Notes: generated by a model from the letters alone, not told the origin. DNA of 64,000 nucleotides from Eublepharis macularius (GCF_028583425.1 NC_072801.1:66867766-66931765), one strand, 5' to 3'. Shown: positions 27,301 to 33,184, numbered from the stretch's first letter. Numbers and translations are program-made.

Positions 27301-29077
27301 ATCCCAACTCACTGATGTCATTTCTGGTCACACCAGAAGTGACAGCAGCACAATGCCAGTGAGGTTCCCTCCCCCCCTGGTGAATTTCCCACCAGGTACC
27401 AGCCTCATGCTGAGAAGCTTGGAGTTATCCTCTATCTTGGAGTTATCGTGGAATCACAACTGAGCTCCAGACTACAGAGATCAGTGGAGGAAATGGCAAC
27501 TTCGGAGGATGATCCCTATGGCATCACATCCTGCTGAGCTCCCTTCTCTCCCAAAAGTTTTGGAGATTCTGCTTATATAGCAGAACCTCCAGGAATTTTG
27601 CACGGGCAACCCTAAACTCTCTTCTCCACCGGAGTGGTAACCCTGCATCAGAGATTTGATGGGAATGGGAGGCTACCAAAAGGCAGGCAGTAGAATTCTG
27701 AGAAGGTAGAATGGCCTTTACCACATGTAGGTGGGGGAATCATATATTTTTTTATTGTCCCTTGAGTAAAATAATCTCTGCAAATAGAAAACAGCTATAG
27801 GAGAGTTGGCTAGAACTGATGTATTTGTTGTTTTTTACTTGCAAGGTTTTTGTGTTGTTTTTACATAGAGGAGTGCATTTCAAAAATTACCTCCATTTCC
27901 TGAAATTGGACATTTGCTAACCTCCAGGTGGAGCATGGCGTTCTTCCAGACTACAGAGAAGGAAGCCCTGATCTTGTCACATCTCCAAAGCTAAGCAGGG
28001 TCGACCTTGGTTAGTAATTGGATGGGAGATCTCCAACAAAGACCATGGTTGCGGAGGCGGGCAATGGCAAGCCACCTCAGATAGTCTCTGACCATGAAAA
28101 CCCCACCAGGGGTCACCATAAGTCAGCTATGGCTTGAGGGCACGCTCCACCACCACCACCATAGAGAAGAAAGCAAAGAAAATGGCAGCTTCAGAGAGCA
28201 AATCCTACAACTTCAAGATTTTACCACCTCATTCCTCTTGGCTTGGTCTACATGTGAAGTCTAGAGCTGTCAACTCCAGATTGGAAAATTCCAGGAGATT
28301 CGGGGGTGGAACCTGGGGAAAAGGGCTTGGGGATGGGAGGGAAGGCTAACCTCCAAAGCAGCCATTTTCTCCAGGGGAACTGATCTCTGTCATCTCGAGA
28401 TCAGTTGTAATTCCAGGAGATCTCCAGGCCCTCACAGATGTTGACAATCCTAGTGAAAGCCCAATGAGGTGGTAGTATCTTGAAAAGGCAGCGTGTATTG
28501 TACCATTTCAAACTATTCTTTCAGACGCAATCCCATTTTTAAATATTTCCAGCAAGATAAACACAAGCACGTTAGAGGACATGGCTTGGGCCTTTCCCTG
28601 TCATGCCAGAGCTGTGCTTGCAGGGTGCTGTTTCCATCAGAGAGAGTTCAGAAATGTGATCTCCCCTGTGCCCTAAATGGTACTGCCCATTCTACCACCT
28701 CAGAATTAGACCAGATCAGTTCAAGATCTACTTTAATTCATGCTGATGACAGAGTGGAAAGCCTTGAGCAGCCCACTTCGCCATCCTCAAATGCAGCTCA
28801 CCGGCGTTGCATTTCTGAGCATGTCCAGCGAGGGCCGAACCTTCCGACGTCCAGGCGGGGCTGAAAGGGCGTAGAATTCATATCGGGGGCAGGCGTCCAT
28901 TGTGGTCTCGTAATCCGGTGGGGCAGAAAGAGATCCATTTTCCTCCATTTGGGAGGGAGGTGTTGGGCCTTTGGGGCTCCCATTGGCTTGCTCTTTGGAA
29001 GCCCCACTTTGTACCTTCCGGATTTTGAATGGCCCAAGTGAAAAGATAGTCTTATATGACTGGGAGTCGTCTTCCAT
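1392..29077 (-). CDS. SLC12A10: NCC-type Na+/Cl- cotransporter, probably NCC2 (SLC12A10); complete, 26 coding exons
   Basis: This is an electroneutral Na+-Cl- symporter of the SLC12 family, expected in an epithelial plasma membrane. Joining 26 minus-strand exons gives 3051 coding bases (1016 residues plus stop) with every junction in phase and GT-AG borders. Human NCC has 1021-1030 residues and also 26 exons. Residues 1-141 are the cytosolic N-terminus, about 142-605 the 12-helix permease core (TM1 signature [17 protein letters not shown]), and about 606-1016 the cytosolic C-terminal domain ending [11 protein letters not shown]. The large loop has sequons N404, N411 and N426. Human SLC12A3 sits between NUP93 and HERPUD1; this gene sits between OSGEP and KLHL33, so I infer the paralogue NCC2. 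SLC12A3 itself remains possible. No truncation or frameshift is seen. Confidence 0.93.
1739..1806 (-). CDS. SLC12A10: SLC12A10 exon 25
   Basis: 68 bases: [20 protein letters not shown] and VV, then a split Met codon. Donor GTAAGT. Confidence 0.92.
1912..1936. repeat. (CA)n microsatellite
   Basis: About 12 CA units in the intron between exons 24 and 25. Confidence 0.95.
2722..2857 (-). CDS. SLC12A10: SLC12A10 exon 24
   Basis: 136 bases: [20 protein letters not shown], then [14 protein letters not shown], closely matching NCC. Ends phase 0. Confidence 0.93.
3352..3438 (-). CDS. SLC12A10: SLC12A10 exon 23
   Basis: 87 bases. Two AG acceptors lie close together; only the upstream one (ACTCTCAG|TATTCAG) keeps the frame. 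It reads [20 protein letters not shown]. Donor GTAAAC. Confidence 0.88.
4161..4246. mobile_element. 52-bp insertion bounded by a 17-bp target duplication
   Basis: GGAACTGGGATTCTTTT occurs exactly at 4161-4177 and 4230-4246. The 52 bases between start with T/A runs, as a reversed poly(A) tail would. This looks like a severely 5'-truncated minus-strand LINE insertion. Confidence 0.75.
4674..4785 (-). CDS. SLC12A10: SLC12A10 exon 22
   Basis: 112 bases: [20 protein letters not shown], then [16 protein letters not shown]. Donor GTAAGA, phase 2. Confidence 0.93.
5168..5272 (-). CDS. SLC12A10: SLC12A10 exon 21
   Basis: 105 bases ending [15 protein letters not shown], a hallmark of the SLC12 C-terminal domain. 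Acceptor ACCCAG, donor GTATGT. Confidence 0.94.
5531..5581 (-). CDS. SLC12A10: SLC12A10 exon 20 (51 bases)
   Basis: Smallest exon. It encodes [17 protein letters not shown] in the variable C-terminal loop. Placed by frame (phase 1 to phase 1), acceptor CCAACAG and donor GTGAGT. Confidence 0.82.
5940..6012. repeat. Degenerate CTAGTTAA tandem repeat
   Basis: GCTAGTTAACTAGTTAAT-like units repeat four to five times; the unit is itself near-palindromic. Confidence 0.75.
6264..6704. mobile_element. 440-bp imperfect palindromic element (MITE-like)
   Basis: The left arm (GAGCTAAGCTACAAGTGATG, ACCTGGGAACTGTAGTTGAAA) returns inverted at the right end (TTTCAACTACAGTTCCCAGGT, then ATTACTTGTGACTTAGCCCTC). 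The inner arms with CTTGCAATCTCAATG also pair. No coding potential. Confidence 0.75.
7018..7145. mobile_element. Short repeat of the 'GTCCAGTGGCACC' family, inverted pair
   Basis: GAGTCCAGTGGCACCTTAGAG is followed by the inverted CAGTCACTGGACTCC and GCAGACCAACACGGCTACC. It is a degraded member of the family best seen at 59719-59920. Confidence 0.6.
7262..7560. repeat. Tandem array of three hairpin units
   Basis: Three units of the form GAAACTGACAG - CTCCTG - GGCAGGAG - CTGTCAGTTTCAC recur at about 115-bp spacing, separated by a segment containing GGTTCAGCCATGGACTGAA. Each unit is a hairpin. Confidence 0.75.
7810..8070 (+). mobile_element. LINE 3' end (L2/CR1-like)
   Basis: A T-rich 3' UTR ends in GTAAGCCACCTCGGGCAGGC and TTAAATAAATA, the typical 3' end of L2/CR1-type LINEs in reptiles. 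Confidence 0.55.
8106..8188 (-). CDS. SLC12A10: SLC12A10 exon 19
   Basis: 83 bases: [20 protein letters not shown], then VSRTVKAQ. Donor GTGGGT. Confidence 0.92.
8540..8715 (-). mobile_element. tRNA-derived SINE, minus orientation
   Basis: The reverse complement carries the CACTACACCACACTGG-type family in degraded form, with CAAGCTCACCCAGGGAACTTC and GATTTGAACCC (B box). Same family as 9120-9360. Confidence 0.65.
8758..8864 (-). CDS. SLC12A10: SLC12A10 exon 18
   Basis: 107 bases: [20 protein letters not shown], then a segment ending SYVGTI. Ends in phase 2 at CA|GTAAGA. Confidence 0.92.
8896..9012 (-). mobile_element. Hammerhead-core repeat family, minus orientation
   Basis: CAGCCGTGTTGGTCTGCAGTA, GAGTCCAGTGGCACCTTAGAG and CAGGGTATGATC match the family described at 59719-59920. 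Confidence 0.6.
9120..9360 (-). mobile_element. tRNA-derived SINE, minus orientation
   Basis: Read on the minus strand it begins with CCAGTGTGGTGTAGTGGTTA (A box) and contains the conserved GCCATGGAAGCTCATTGGG and GGTTGTTGTGCAGATAAAAT. Confidence 0.8.
9892..10014 (-). CDS. SLC12A10: SLC12A10 exon 17
   Basis: 41 codons. [20 protein letters not shown] and NLMQ match the NCC C-domain; the start ([16 protein letters not shown]) differs from human. Donor GTGGTT is atypical but the frame continues. Confidence 0.88.
10144..10255 (-). CDS. SLC12A10: SLC12A10 exon 16
   Basis: 112 bases: [20 protein letters not shown], then [13 protein letters not shown]. Donor GTGAGC, phase 0. Confidence 0.93.
11407..11506 (-). 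CDS. SLC12A10: SLC12A10 exon 15
   Basis: 100 bases encoding [18 protein letters not shown] and VEDHVKNFR, the start of the cytosolic C-terminal domain. Phase 1 in, phase 2 out. Confidence 0.92.
12110..12265 (-). CDS. SLC12A10: SLC12A10 exon 14 (TM11-12)
   Basis: 156 bases: [18 protein letters not shown], two hydrophobic helices with FLLTWWAAL, ending VTYKKP at the membrane exit. Donor GTGAGG. Confidence 0.94.
12512..13106. mobile_element. Nested MITEs of the TAGGGTTGCCA family
   Basis: An outer copy (CAACTGATCTCC, ACAGAGATCAGTTCC ... ATTCTATGGCATTATA ... GGGCAACCCTA) is interrupted at about 12564 by a GC-rich inner copy starting TAGGGTTGCCAGG. The inner copy contains GATGTCACTTCC and GTGATGTCATC palindromes. 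Confidence 0.65.
13139..13392. mobile_element. hAT-like palindromic MITE, family A, copy 1
   Basis: It starts CAGGGCTTTTTTTCTGGGAA and ends AAAAAAAGCCCTG. The arms GATCTCCAGACAGAGGGGAG and the inverse form a long hairpin. The flanking 8-mers GCCCCAAG/TCCCCAAG differ at one base, fitting the 8-bp target duplication of hAT elements. Confidence 0.85.
13771..13872 (-). CDS. SLC12A10: SLC12A10 exon 13 (TM10)
   Basis: 102 bases: [20 protein letters not shown], then [14 protein letters not shown]. Acceptor CCTCCGCAG, donor GTAAGG. Confidence 0.94.
15080..15172 (+). mobile_element. Hammerhead-core repeat family, 3' part
   Basis: GATTAGTCTTAAAGGTGCTAC, TGGACTTTTTACTATTTTGC and AACACGGCTAACTCCTCTGG form the distal part of the family. 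Confidence 0.65.
15260..15383 (-). CDS. SLC12A10: SLC12A10 exon 12
   Basis: 124 bases: [20 protein letters not shown], then TM9. Donor GTAAGT, phase 1. Confidence 0.94.
16530..16755 (+). mobile_element. tRNA-derived SINE, plus orientation
   Basis: GGTGTAGTGGTTAAGAGCGG (A box) and GGTTTGATTCC (B box) are followed by GTAAACCGCTCTGAGTGGG and an A/T-rich 3' end. Confidence 0.8.
16756..16975 (-). mobile_element. tRNA-derived SINE, minus orientation
   Basis: The minus strand begins CCAGTGTGGTGTAGTGGATTA and carries the conserved family body; it abuts the plus-strand SINE tail to tail. Confidence 0.7.
17065..17410 (-). mobile_element. tRNA-derived SINE split by a younger insertion
   Basis: A minus-orientation SINE (A box at the right end, near GTGTGGTATAGTGGG) is interrupted at 17183-17291. 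The 15-mer GCAACTAGCCTGTGA is duplicated on both sides. Confidence 0.8.
17183..17291 (+). mobile_element. Hammerhead-core repeat with 15-bp target duplication
   Basis: The 109-bp insert contains CCGAAGAAGTGAGCTGTGAC, CATGAAAGCTCATACCC and AGGTGCTACTGGACTC. It is flanked by exact GCAACTAGCCTGTGA copies (17168-17182, 17292-17306) and has no poly(A) tail. Confidence 0.85.
17416..17629. mobile_element. 214-bp near-perfect palindromic MITE
   Basis: The arms begin GGGCCGATTCCAGACGACTA and meet at GCGATGTCGC. The element is unusually CpG-rich (TCGCGATGGGGAAAACGCG). Confidence 0.85.
17640..18765. mobile_element. 1.1-kb nested complex: TIR element around an L2-like fragment around a MITE
   Basis: Outer inverted arms share GTTAGCTGGGAAGC and TTCTAAAAGACAGAT (about 17650-17750 and 18660-18755). 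Inside is a plus-strand L2/CR1-type ORF2 tail (about 17757-17881, with [13 protein letters not shown] in frame). It resumes at 18115 and ends at about 18480 with ATCCACCCTGAGCCC and AAAATAAAT. The tail is split at 17882-18114 by an imperfect palindrome starting GGCCAAACTACAAGTGACG. A further inverted pair (GAGGGTTTGTTTATTTCATC) fills 18535-18640. Confidence 0.7.
18913..19040. mobile_element. 128-bp palindromic MITE
   Basis: Arms GGCCGTTTCCACACGGCTTAC and TTCCAGAAAACAGCGAAATC invert around TTGCGTCTTCTCG. It ends 37 bases from SLC12A10 exon 11. Confidence 0.8.
19077..19184 (-). CDS. SLC12A10: SLC12A10 exon 11
   Basis: 36 whole codons, [20 protein letters not shown] through LVSAPKVFQ (TM8). Acceptor TTCCTAG, donor GTCAGT. 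Confidence 0.93.
19280..19790. mobile_element. Diverged copy of the 480-bp inverted repeat
   Basis: It shares CATTACTTCTTTTA, TTCTCCATGGAGCCAAC, CACATCACCTCAGGG and GGCTTGGGAGAAAGGCAGG-type blocks with 46125-46610, ending AAGAAGTAACGTGTAGAGTG. A fragment with GTCATTCGTCACTTCTAGCTT (19595-19625) is inserted. Confidence 0.65.
19821..19981 (-). CDS. SLC12A10: SLC12A10 exon 10: extracellular loop
   Basis: 161 bases (residues about 392-445). The Cys-rich loop has paired cysteines as in NCC. It has three N-glycosylation sequons: NDT (404), NIT (411) and NFT (426). Human NCC uses two, at 406 and 426. Donor GTAGGA. Confidence 0.94.
20241..20325 (-). CDS. SLC12A10: SLC12A10 exon 9
   Basis: 85 bases encoding [20 protein letters not shown] and the rest of TM7. 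Donor GTACAG; phase 1 end. Confidence 0.92.
20435..20565 (-). CDS. SLC12A10: SLC12A10 exon 8
   Basis: 131 bases. It encodes the loop [13 protein letters not shown] and the TM6 motif [19 protein letters not shown], the discontinuous helix of the ion and Cl- sites. Donor GTTTGT is a weaker form of the consensus. Confidence 0.93.
20757..20868 (-). CDS. SLC12A10: SLC12A10 exon 7 (TM5)
   Basis: 112 bases: [19 protein letters not shown], then [15 protein letters not shown]. Donor GTGAAA; phase 1 end. Confidence 0.93.
20936..21251. mobile_element. hAT-like palindromic MITE, family A, copy 2
   Basis: CAGGGTTTTTTTCTGGG to GAAAAAAACCCTG with flanking GTTCCTAG/GTTCCTAC (7 of 8). It has one arm extended by GACCACACAATAACGTCACTT. 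Confidence 0.85.
21973..22083 (-). CDS. SLC12A10: SLC12A10 exon 6 (residues 246-282)
   Basis: 37 whole codons, from [17 protein letters not shown] to the end of TM4 (LAGMEWEAK). No long ORF marks it because stops flank it closely. Acceptor CCAACAG, donor GTAACT. Confidence 0.92.
22240..22620. mobile_element. GC-rich MITE, TAGGGTTGCCA family
   Basis: GGGTTGCTAGGTC and CTCCCGGCGGGAGG at the left, GTCAGCAACCATAG at the right. Inside are GTGATGTCATCG and GATGACGTCATTCC motifs. Confidence 0.65.
22628..23140. mobile_element. Hammerhead-core repeat pair split by a GC-rich MITE
   Basis: A minus-orientation repeat (22628-22741) and an inverted plus-orientation partner (23090-23140) are separated by a 340-bp MITE at 22742-23081. 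The MITE has TAGGGTTGCCAGG / CCTGGCAACCCTA ends and an exact 8-bp duplication GGTATCAT. Confidence 0.85.
23273..23412 (-). CDS. SLC12A10: SLC12A10 exon 5: TM3 region
   Basis: 140 bases encoding [20 protein letters not shown] and the helix that follows, ending VKDLLV. Acceptor GGTGCAG, donor GTATGT, phase 0 at the end. Confidence 0.94.
23573..23638. repeat. (CATT)n/(TTTA)n microsatellite
   Basis: About 12 CATT units followed by four TTTA units, next to a minus-oriented LINE end (ATTCCGCCCTTCCCACATTT at 23648). Confidence 0.95.
23640..24240. other. Intron sequence with a LINE 3' end at its left edge
   Basis: 23640-23720 is the minus-oriented tail of an L2/CR1-like LINE (AGGCTCAGGGCGGATTACAG). 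The rest is A/T-rich with no ORF or repeat I can name. Confidence 0.45.
24328..24380. repeat. (TG)n(AG)n compound microsatellite
   Basis: About 14 TG and 12 AG units, 12 bases from the exon 4 donor. On the transcribed strand this is a (CT)n(CA)n tract. Confidence 0.95.
24393..24488 (-). CDS. SLC12A10: SLC12A10 exon 4: TM2
   Basis: 96 bases. The split Gly codon joins exon 3 as [11 protein letters not shown], and the exon continues to [17 protein letters not shown]. Donor GTAAGT. A (TG)n(AG)n tract begins about 12 bases inside the intron. Confidence 0.95.
24700..24995 (+). mobile_element. L2/CR1-type LINE 3' end
   Basis: A frame reads [15 protein letters not shown], the typical end of L2-like ORF2. 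A T-rich 3' UTR follows, ending GGTAGAAAGGTGGAATAAATA-like sequence. Confidence 0.7.
25017..25465. mobile_element. Self-nested MITEs of the TAGGGTTGCCA family
   Basis: An outer copy (25017-25136 and 25362-25465) is split by a same-family inner copy at about 25137-25361. The flanking 8-mers ACCCTATG/ACTCTATG match at 7 of 8. Confidence 0.75.
25486..25561 (-). CDS. SLC12A10: SLC12A10 exon 3: TM1
   Basis: 76 bases encoding [18 protein letters not shown] and the start of TAQAGI, the near-invariant first helix that lines the ion sites. Donor GTAAGA; ends in phase 1. Confidence 0.95.
25719..25865 (-). CDS. SLC12A10: SLC12A10 exon 2 (residues 93-141): acidic linker
   Basis: Acceptor TTATGCAG, donor ATG|GTAAAG, 147 bases, phase 0 at both ends. 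A Lys/Glu/Asp-rich linker leads into [11 protein letters not shown], the conserved stretch just before TM1. Confidence 0.92.
26009..26335 (-). mobile_element. Hammerhead-core repeat, longer copy
   Basis: GTCCTGTGGCACCTTCGAGAC, AGCTTTCGAAAGTCAGAGCTC and CTTCTTCAGATACAGGG match the family. The following 230 bases (GTTACGAGGGAGGGTG, TTGCATTGTACCTTTACATCC) may be the more 5' body, which is lost in other copies. Confidence 0.6.
27395..27620. mobile_element. MITE, TAGGGTTGCCA family, degraded
   Basis: GGAATCACAACTGAGCTCCAG, CTATGGCATCACATCCTGC and GGGCAACCCTAA identify the family. Confidence 0.55.
27955..28155 (+). mobile_element. 5S-rRNA-derived SINE with a BovB-like 3' tail
   Basis: The head (CCAAAGCTAAGCAGGGTCGA, then TTGGTTAGTAATTGGATGGG) follows the 5S rRNA internal promoter. 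The tail (AAAACCCCACCAGGGGTCAC, CATAAGTCAGCTATGGCTTG) matches BovB/RTE 3' ends. It is not a functional 5S gene. Confidence 0.85.
28262..28450. mobile_element. MITE, TAGGGTTGCCA family
   Basis: Contains CTGTCAACTCCAGATTGG, CAGCCATTTTCTCCAGGGGA and GATCAGTTGTAATTCCAGGAG. It ends about 350 bases before the exon 1 donor. Confidence 0.7.
28802..29077 (-). CDS. SLC12A10: SLC12A10 exon 1 (residues 1-92): start codon and regulatory N-terminus
   Basis: The ATG at 29077 has a good context (GCAATGG). The exon ends at CCG|GTGAGC, phase 0. The region [11 protein letters not shown] followed by RRKVRP matches the conserved NCC motif before TM1. The SPAK/OSR1 docking motif RFTI of human NCC aligns with PFKI (residues 16-19), so the arginine is missing. 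T58-T59 align with human T60. The threonines equivalent to human T46 and T55 are absent. Confidence 0.88.
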
Positions 29078-32000
29078 TGCTGGCTTGAATTATTCTCACC
29101 TGTGAGGACAGAGACAAAGCAAAGAGGGGCAGATGTGAAGGAATGAAAAACAGAGCTTAAAATTCAAGTCAGAGTTCAACAGGTCTTGAACCCAGAATAT
29201 ATTTCCAGTAACAGGGACCAACAAGGCCGTGTGCCTCTGAGCATGTGCAGATTGCTTGTCTATTGACAAGGTATTAACCACGACCAGCACACATCTGGGA
29301 GTGAGATCTGGGCTCACCAGACAGAGGGTTTGTATACAGAGAGAGAGAACATAAATGCCCACCCTACAATGGTTTGTTTTTAGGTACCAAAGTAAAACCT
29401 TTTTCTTTGCCCAAATGCTCAGTTAACTGCAATTTCAGCACCCTCGTTTTCTAGTGCTTTGATGTCTCCTTAACTGTTGGATTGTTCCTTGTAATTTGGT
29501 GCTTTAGTGCACACCTATGCATCACTAAAAATTATGCAGAATTCTGTACCATGGAAGTCCGGACTACGGCAGCCTATAAAGATAAAGCCATTTTGCACAA
29601 GTATTTTATATAATGAATGTTGCTTCTGTGTGACACTGAAGCCCATATGTTGACCATTGCGCAAACGTCCTTCCTGCTTTCTGAGATTTTACCAAGCGTT
29701 GCTCCTGCTTTTCCAAGCCAAGCCTTGAAGATTAGAAACACTTGCTTTTAAACTGAGTACCTGCTGCATTGTGTACAAAATCTGTATATGCTGCAGTCCT
29801 GGTATACACACACGTTTGGGTATGGTCTTCTGGCGGACATTTTTGGTTCTTGGAATTTTTTCTCAATATCAAACCTGAGATCCCCTCAATTCTACATTCC
29901 AGACACAGTGTCAAATGTCATTGTTGTGTCGAATCACACAAGGTGCATTGTCCTGAGCATGATGTGACCCATGACCTCGGCATGTCCTTTATTGCTCTGA
30001 AAACCAAGTTCAACACCCTGCCTCTCAAGACCAAGAAAATAATGGTCTCCAAACAGTTTTGCCCATCAGTGTACCATTTTTTAAAAAATTAATCCAGTAG
30101 CAACCAGAATTGAGGAGATGGGCTGTATAAACGCATTAACTTGAAAGCCAGTCTACCCTTGAGACTGTAGAAATCCCGCGTGGAAGCACCTGGTTTTCAC
30201 CTAGAAATAAACTGTCTTCTACCAAATTAGCATCATGAGCAATGTCTCCAAAGGCAGAGGCAGGTAGCTACAGCATTCAAGCGCAGCAGATGCCTTTAAG
30301 CAACCCCGTTTCACCTGATCCCAGCTTTTCAGCAACGGCTAAACATCTCATTAAAAAAAATCCAGCCAAATTAGTTCAACAGTTATTAATCACACAATTG
30401 TTGAGAATGGAAATTCCAAGTCTAGAGGCAGGAGACCTCCGTATGTCAGTTGCTGGGGAAAACAAGCAGCAAAGAATCATTAGGAAGAGATTTCTGAAAC
30501 AGACAAACTGATCCATTAGGTGACTCTCGGTACAGTCCTAAGCAGAGTAACTCCAGACAGCATGTAGCACAAAAACGTTTTCAAATCTAATCCCTTTCTT
30601 TTAAAAGTTACCATTTCTATGCCACTATAAAGGGAAGAAGAAGCTCCCAGAGATCTGTAGAACATATCTAATACACAACACAGCCCATCAACCTCAGAAG
30701 GTCGCCGTAAATATTCAGAGAAAACGGCTCAATCCTCTCACCAAGGAAGCCAGTTTGGGTACCAGCCAAAGTCAAGCGTGTGCTAAGGAAGATATCCTGG
30801 CCGGAGGGGATGAAAACAAGACAGGCAGAAATGGAACCGATTAGCCGGGGAGGTGGATACAGCAGCCTGAAGGAAGATGCAACAGTGGGGGGGGGGGGAA
30901 ACAAGCAGACGGGGAGAAATCAGAGGGGAGACGGGCAGGCAGAGATTCGGGGACAGGTGGGCGGGCGGCTCATCCTCACTTCCTGGGTACCTGTGCTTTC
31001 AGTGCGTCTCTTCCACCAACCCTTTTGAATCCCTTCAGGCAGCAGGCTCAACTCCTATCCCCCCACTTGCCTTATAAAGGCAACAGGTGATTCTGGGCCT
31101 AGCTCTTTAGAACTGGACCCAACAGCCTCCGGCTGCCCTGATCCCTCCCATCCATCCGCCTCCTCCTTCTCCAAACAGCCAAACTTTCCAAGTGCCCGGC
31201 AGGGTCCGTAGGAACATCCTTTCCCCTCCTTGCACATACATACATAATTGAAGACCTGTTTGCTCGGCTTATCTTCTGCCTCCAAAGTTCTTTCCATTGG
31301 GCCAGTTTGCACAGAGCAATGGAAACTTGGAAAAGACAATGGAGGTTGGAGAGCCTGGAGCCGCGGGGATCTTGTCTGGCTGCACACACGCTGGACTCGT
31401 GAATGGGGGCCTGGCTGGAGAGCCAAGGTCACAAGCGTCCCATGTGCGGGTCAAAAGGTCCTGTAGAAAGCCTGGATTTGACCTGGGCTCTGTGTTCGGC
31501 CTTGGAACATCTTTTCAGCTGCACAATTCCACCAGAACATGTGATTACAGAATTCACTACTGAAATGACTTATGGAGATCCCATAGGGTTGGACAGGCAA
31601 GAGGCAAAGAGAGGTGGTTTGCCATAGCCTGCCTTGGCTATGACCGCTAGATCGTCCAGAACAAACTAAAATGGTGGAACATCATTGATTGCATTGATTG
31701 TAGCATTTGCTATGTTTTGCCTGTGAAGAAGCTATTTATGCGAAATGGGACTGGACTCCTTACATGCCGGTGAACCCCATAGGCAGCGTTTCTCATGCAG
31801 AAGGCGGCGTGAATTATTTTGAATCAACATAACTTTGGCAAGCTTCTGCTCTTTTATGGACATTTTTCAAGCAGTTCGAATTTTTGAATTGTATTTGATT
31901 GAATGTATGTACTCTTGGAATATTGCTCTTGAATATTGAACATTGTCTGTGATCCCACCATTGGGTATTGTTACATATGGAATGCTTTTGTATATTTACC

Positions 32001-32104
32001 AATTGAATTCATCTCATTGAGCGCTCTTGCACTTTAAAAATATACAAATAATTGTTTATATTTGGTGATTGTATACTTCGGGGGTTCCTGTATTTTGTTA
32101 GCTT

Positions 32105-32310
32105 CCAGAAAGTGTCAGGAGATCTCCCAGAATTACAACGGATCTTCAGAAGGCAGAGATCAGTTCCCCTGGAGGAAATAGCTGGTTCGGAGGGCGAACT
32201 CTGGGCATTACACCCCACGGATTTCCTTCCCCTCTCCAATCCCACCTTCTCCAGGTTCCACCCCCCCAAATCTCCAGGAATTTTCCAAGCTGGAGCTGGC
32301 AACCCTAGGA
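32105..32310. mobile_element. MITE, TAGGGTTGCCA family
   Basis: GTCAGGAGATCTCCCAGAATT at the left and GAGCTGGCAACCCTAGG at the right, with AGATCAGTTCCCCTGGAGGAA inside. Confidence 0.75.
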
Positions 32311-32643
32311 CTACTAACCAGGGCTGATGCTGCTTCATTTCTGAGATCTGAAAGATCAGCCTAGCCTGGCCATCCAGGTCAGGGTAATAGAAGGTTAGAG
32401 TGACTCGATACATTAAGTTTTCAGATGGAGTCCTGGAGGACCCCTCTCCTCACCAAAGTTTTGCAGGGGATTATCTGTGAACTGCTCGTCTTCATAACAA
32501 ACCCTTTCCTACTTTCCTGGATTTTCTGGCATTGTTCCTAGCAAATCCTTGTCTCTGTTTTTGCCTTCCAAAGATTCCCCCCCCCCCACTTTCTCAGGGG
32601 AAGTTGCTAGGATTGTCCTAAGATCCGTTTCCATTCCCAGGAT

Positions 32644-33079
32644 CAGGGGTCATTTCGTACAAAAAGAGCTGGAGGAACTCATTAGCATATCTCATTAGCA
32701 TATGCCATGCCTCTTGCCATCACCGGAAGTGTGTCATTAGTATAGCTGATTTGCATATGCCATACCCCCTGACATCACCTATTTTGGCTGTTTTGGACCC
32801 AATCCTGGCCATTCAGGGCCGAACTTGGGCCCAAAATGGCAAAAAGGGGCTGAAAATGGCTGAAAAGGGGCCCAAAATGGTCAGGATCGGGTTGCTGATG
32901 AGCAGGACAGTGATCCACCACCCGTCAGGGGCCCGATCCGGGCCATTTCGGCCCCAGGCCAGGCCAAAAACAGGCCCAAAATAGCCGAGAGTCAGATGGG
33001 AGGGGATAGCTGACATGTGACCTCTTTGGGGAACTGCCGGAACTGCGTTCTTGCGCATTCCCCCTTGAAATGAGCACTG
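32644..33079. mobile_element. hAT-like MITE, 436 bp, exact 8-bp target duplication
   Basis: Ends CAGGGGTCATTTC and GAAATGAGCACTG are inverted. CCCAGGAT is duplicated exactly at 32636-32643 and 33080-33087. The terminal blocks resemble family A (GGAGGAACTCA; TGCCGGAACTGCGTTC). The interior has ATTAGCATATCTC and CCAAAATGG repeats. Confidence 0.88.
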
Positions 33080-33184
33080 CCCAGGATCAATAAGAATTAA
33101 ATCCTGGAGTGCAGAATAGGTGCTTGTGAGCTCTATGTCCCCTACTCAAATACATTATGAAGCAGATAACTATTTCATATCCTG

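Noticed and set aside
27955-28155. A 5S rRNA gene
   Set aside because: Only part of the 5S sequence is present, diverged and fused to a BovB-like tail, so it is a SINE.
1392-29077. Calling the cotransporter SLC12A3 (NCC) or SLC12A1 (NKCC2)
   Set aside because: The sequence is NCC-like rather than NKCC-like, but the neighbours are OSGEP and KLHL33 instead of NUP93 and HERPUD1. I prefer SLC12A10 while noting that a tree is needed.
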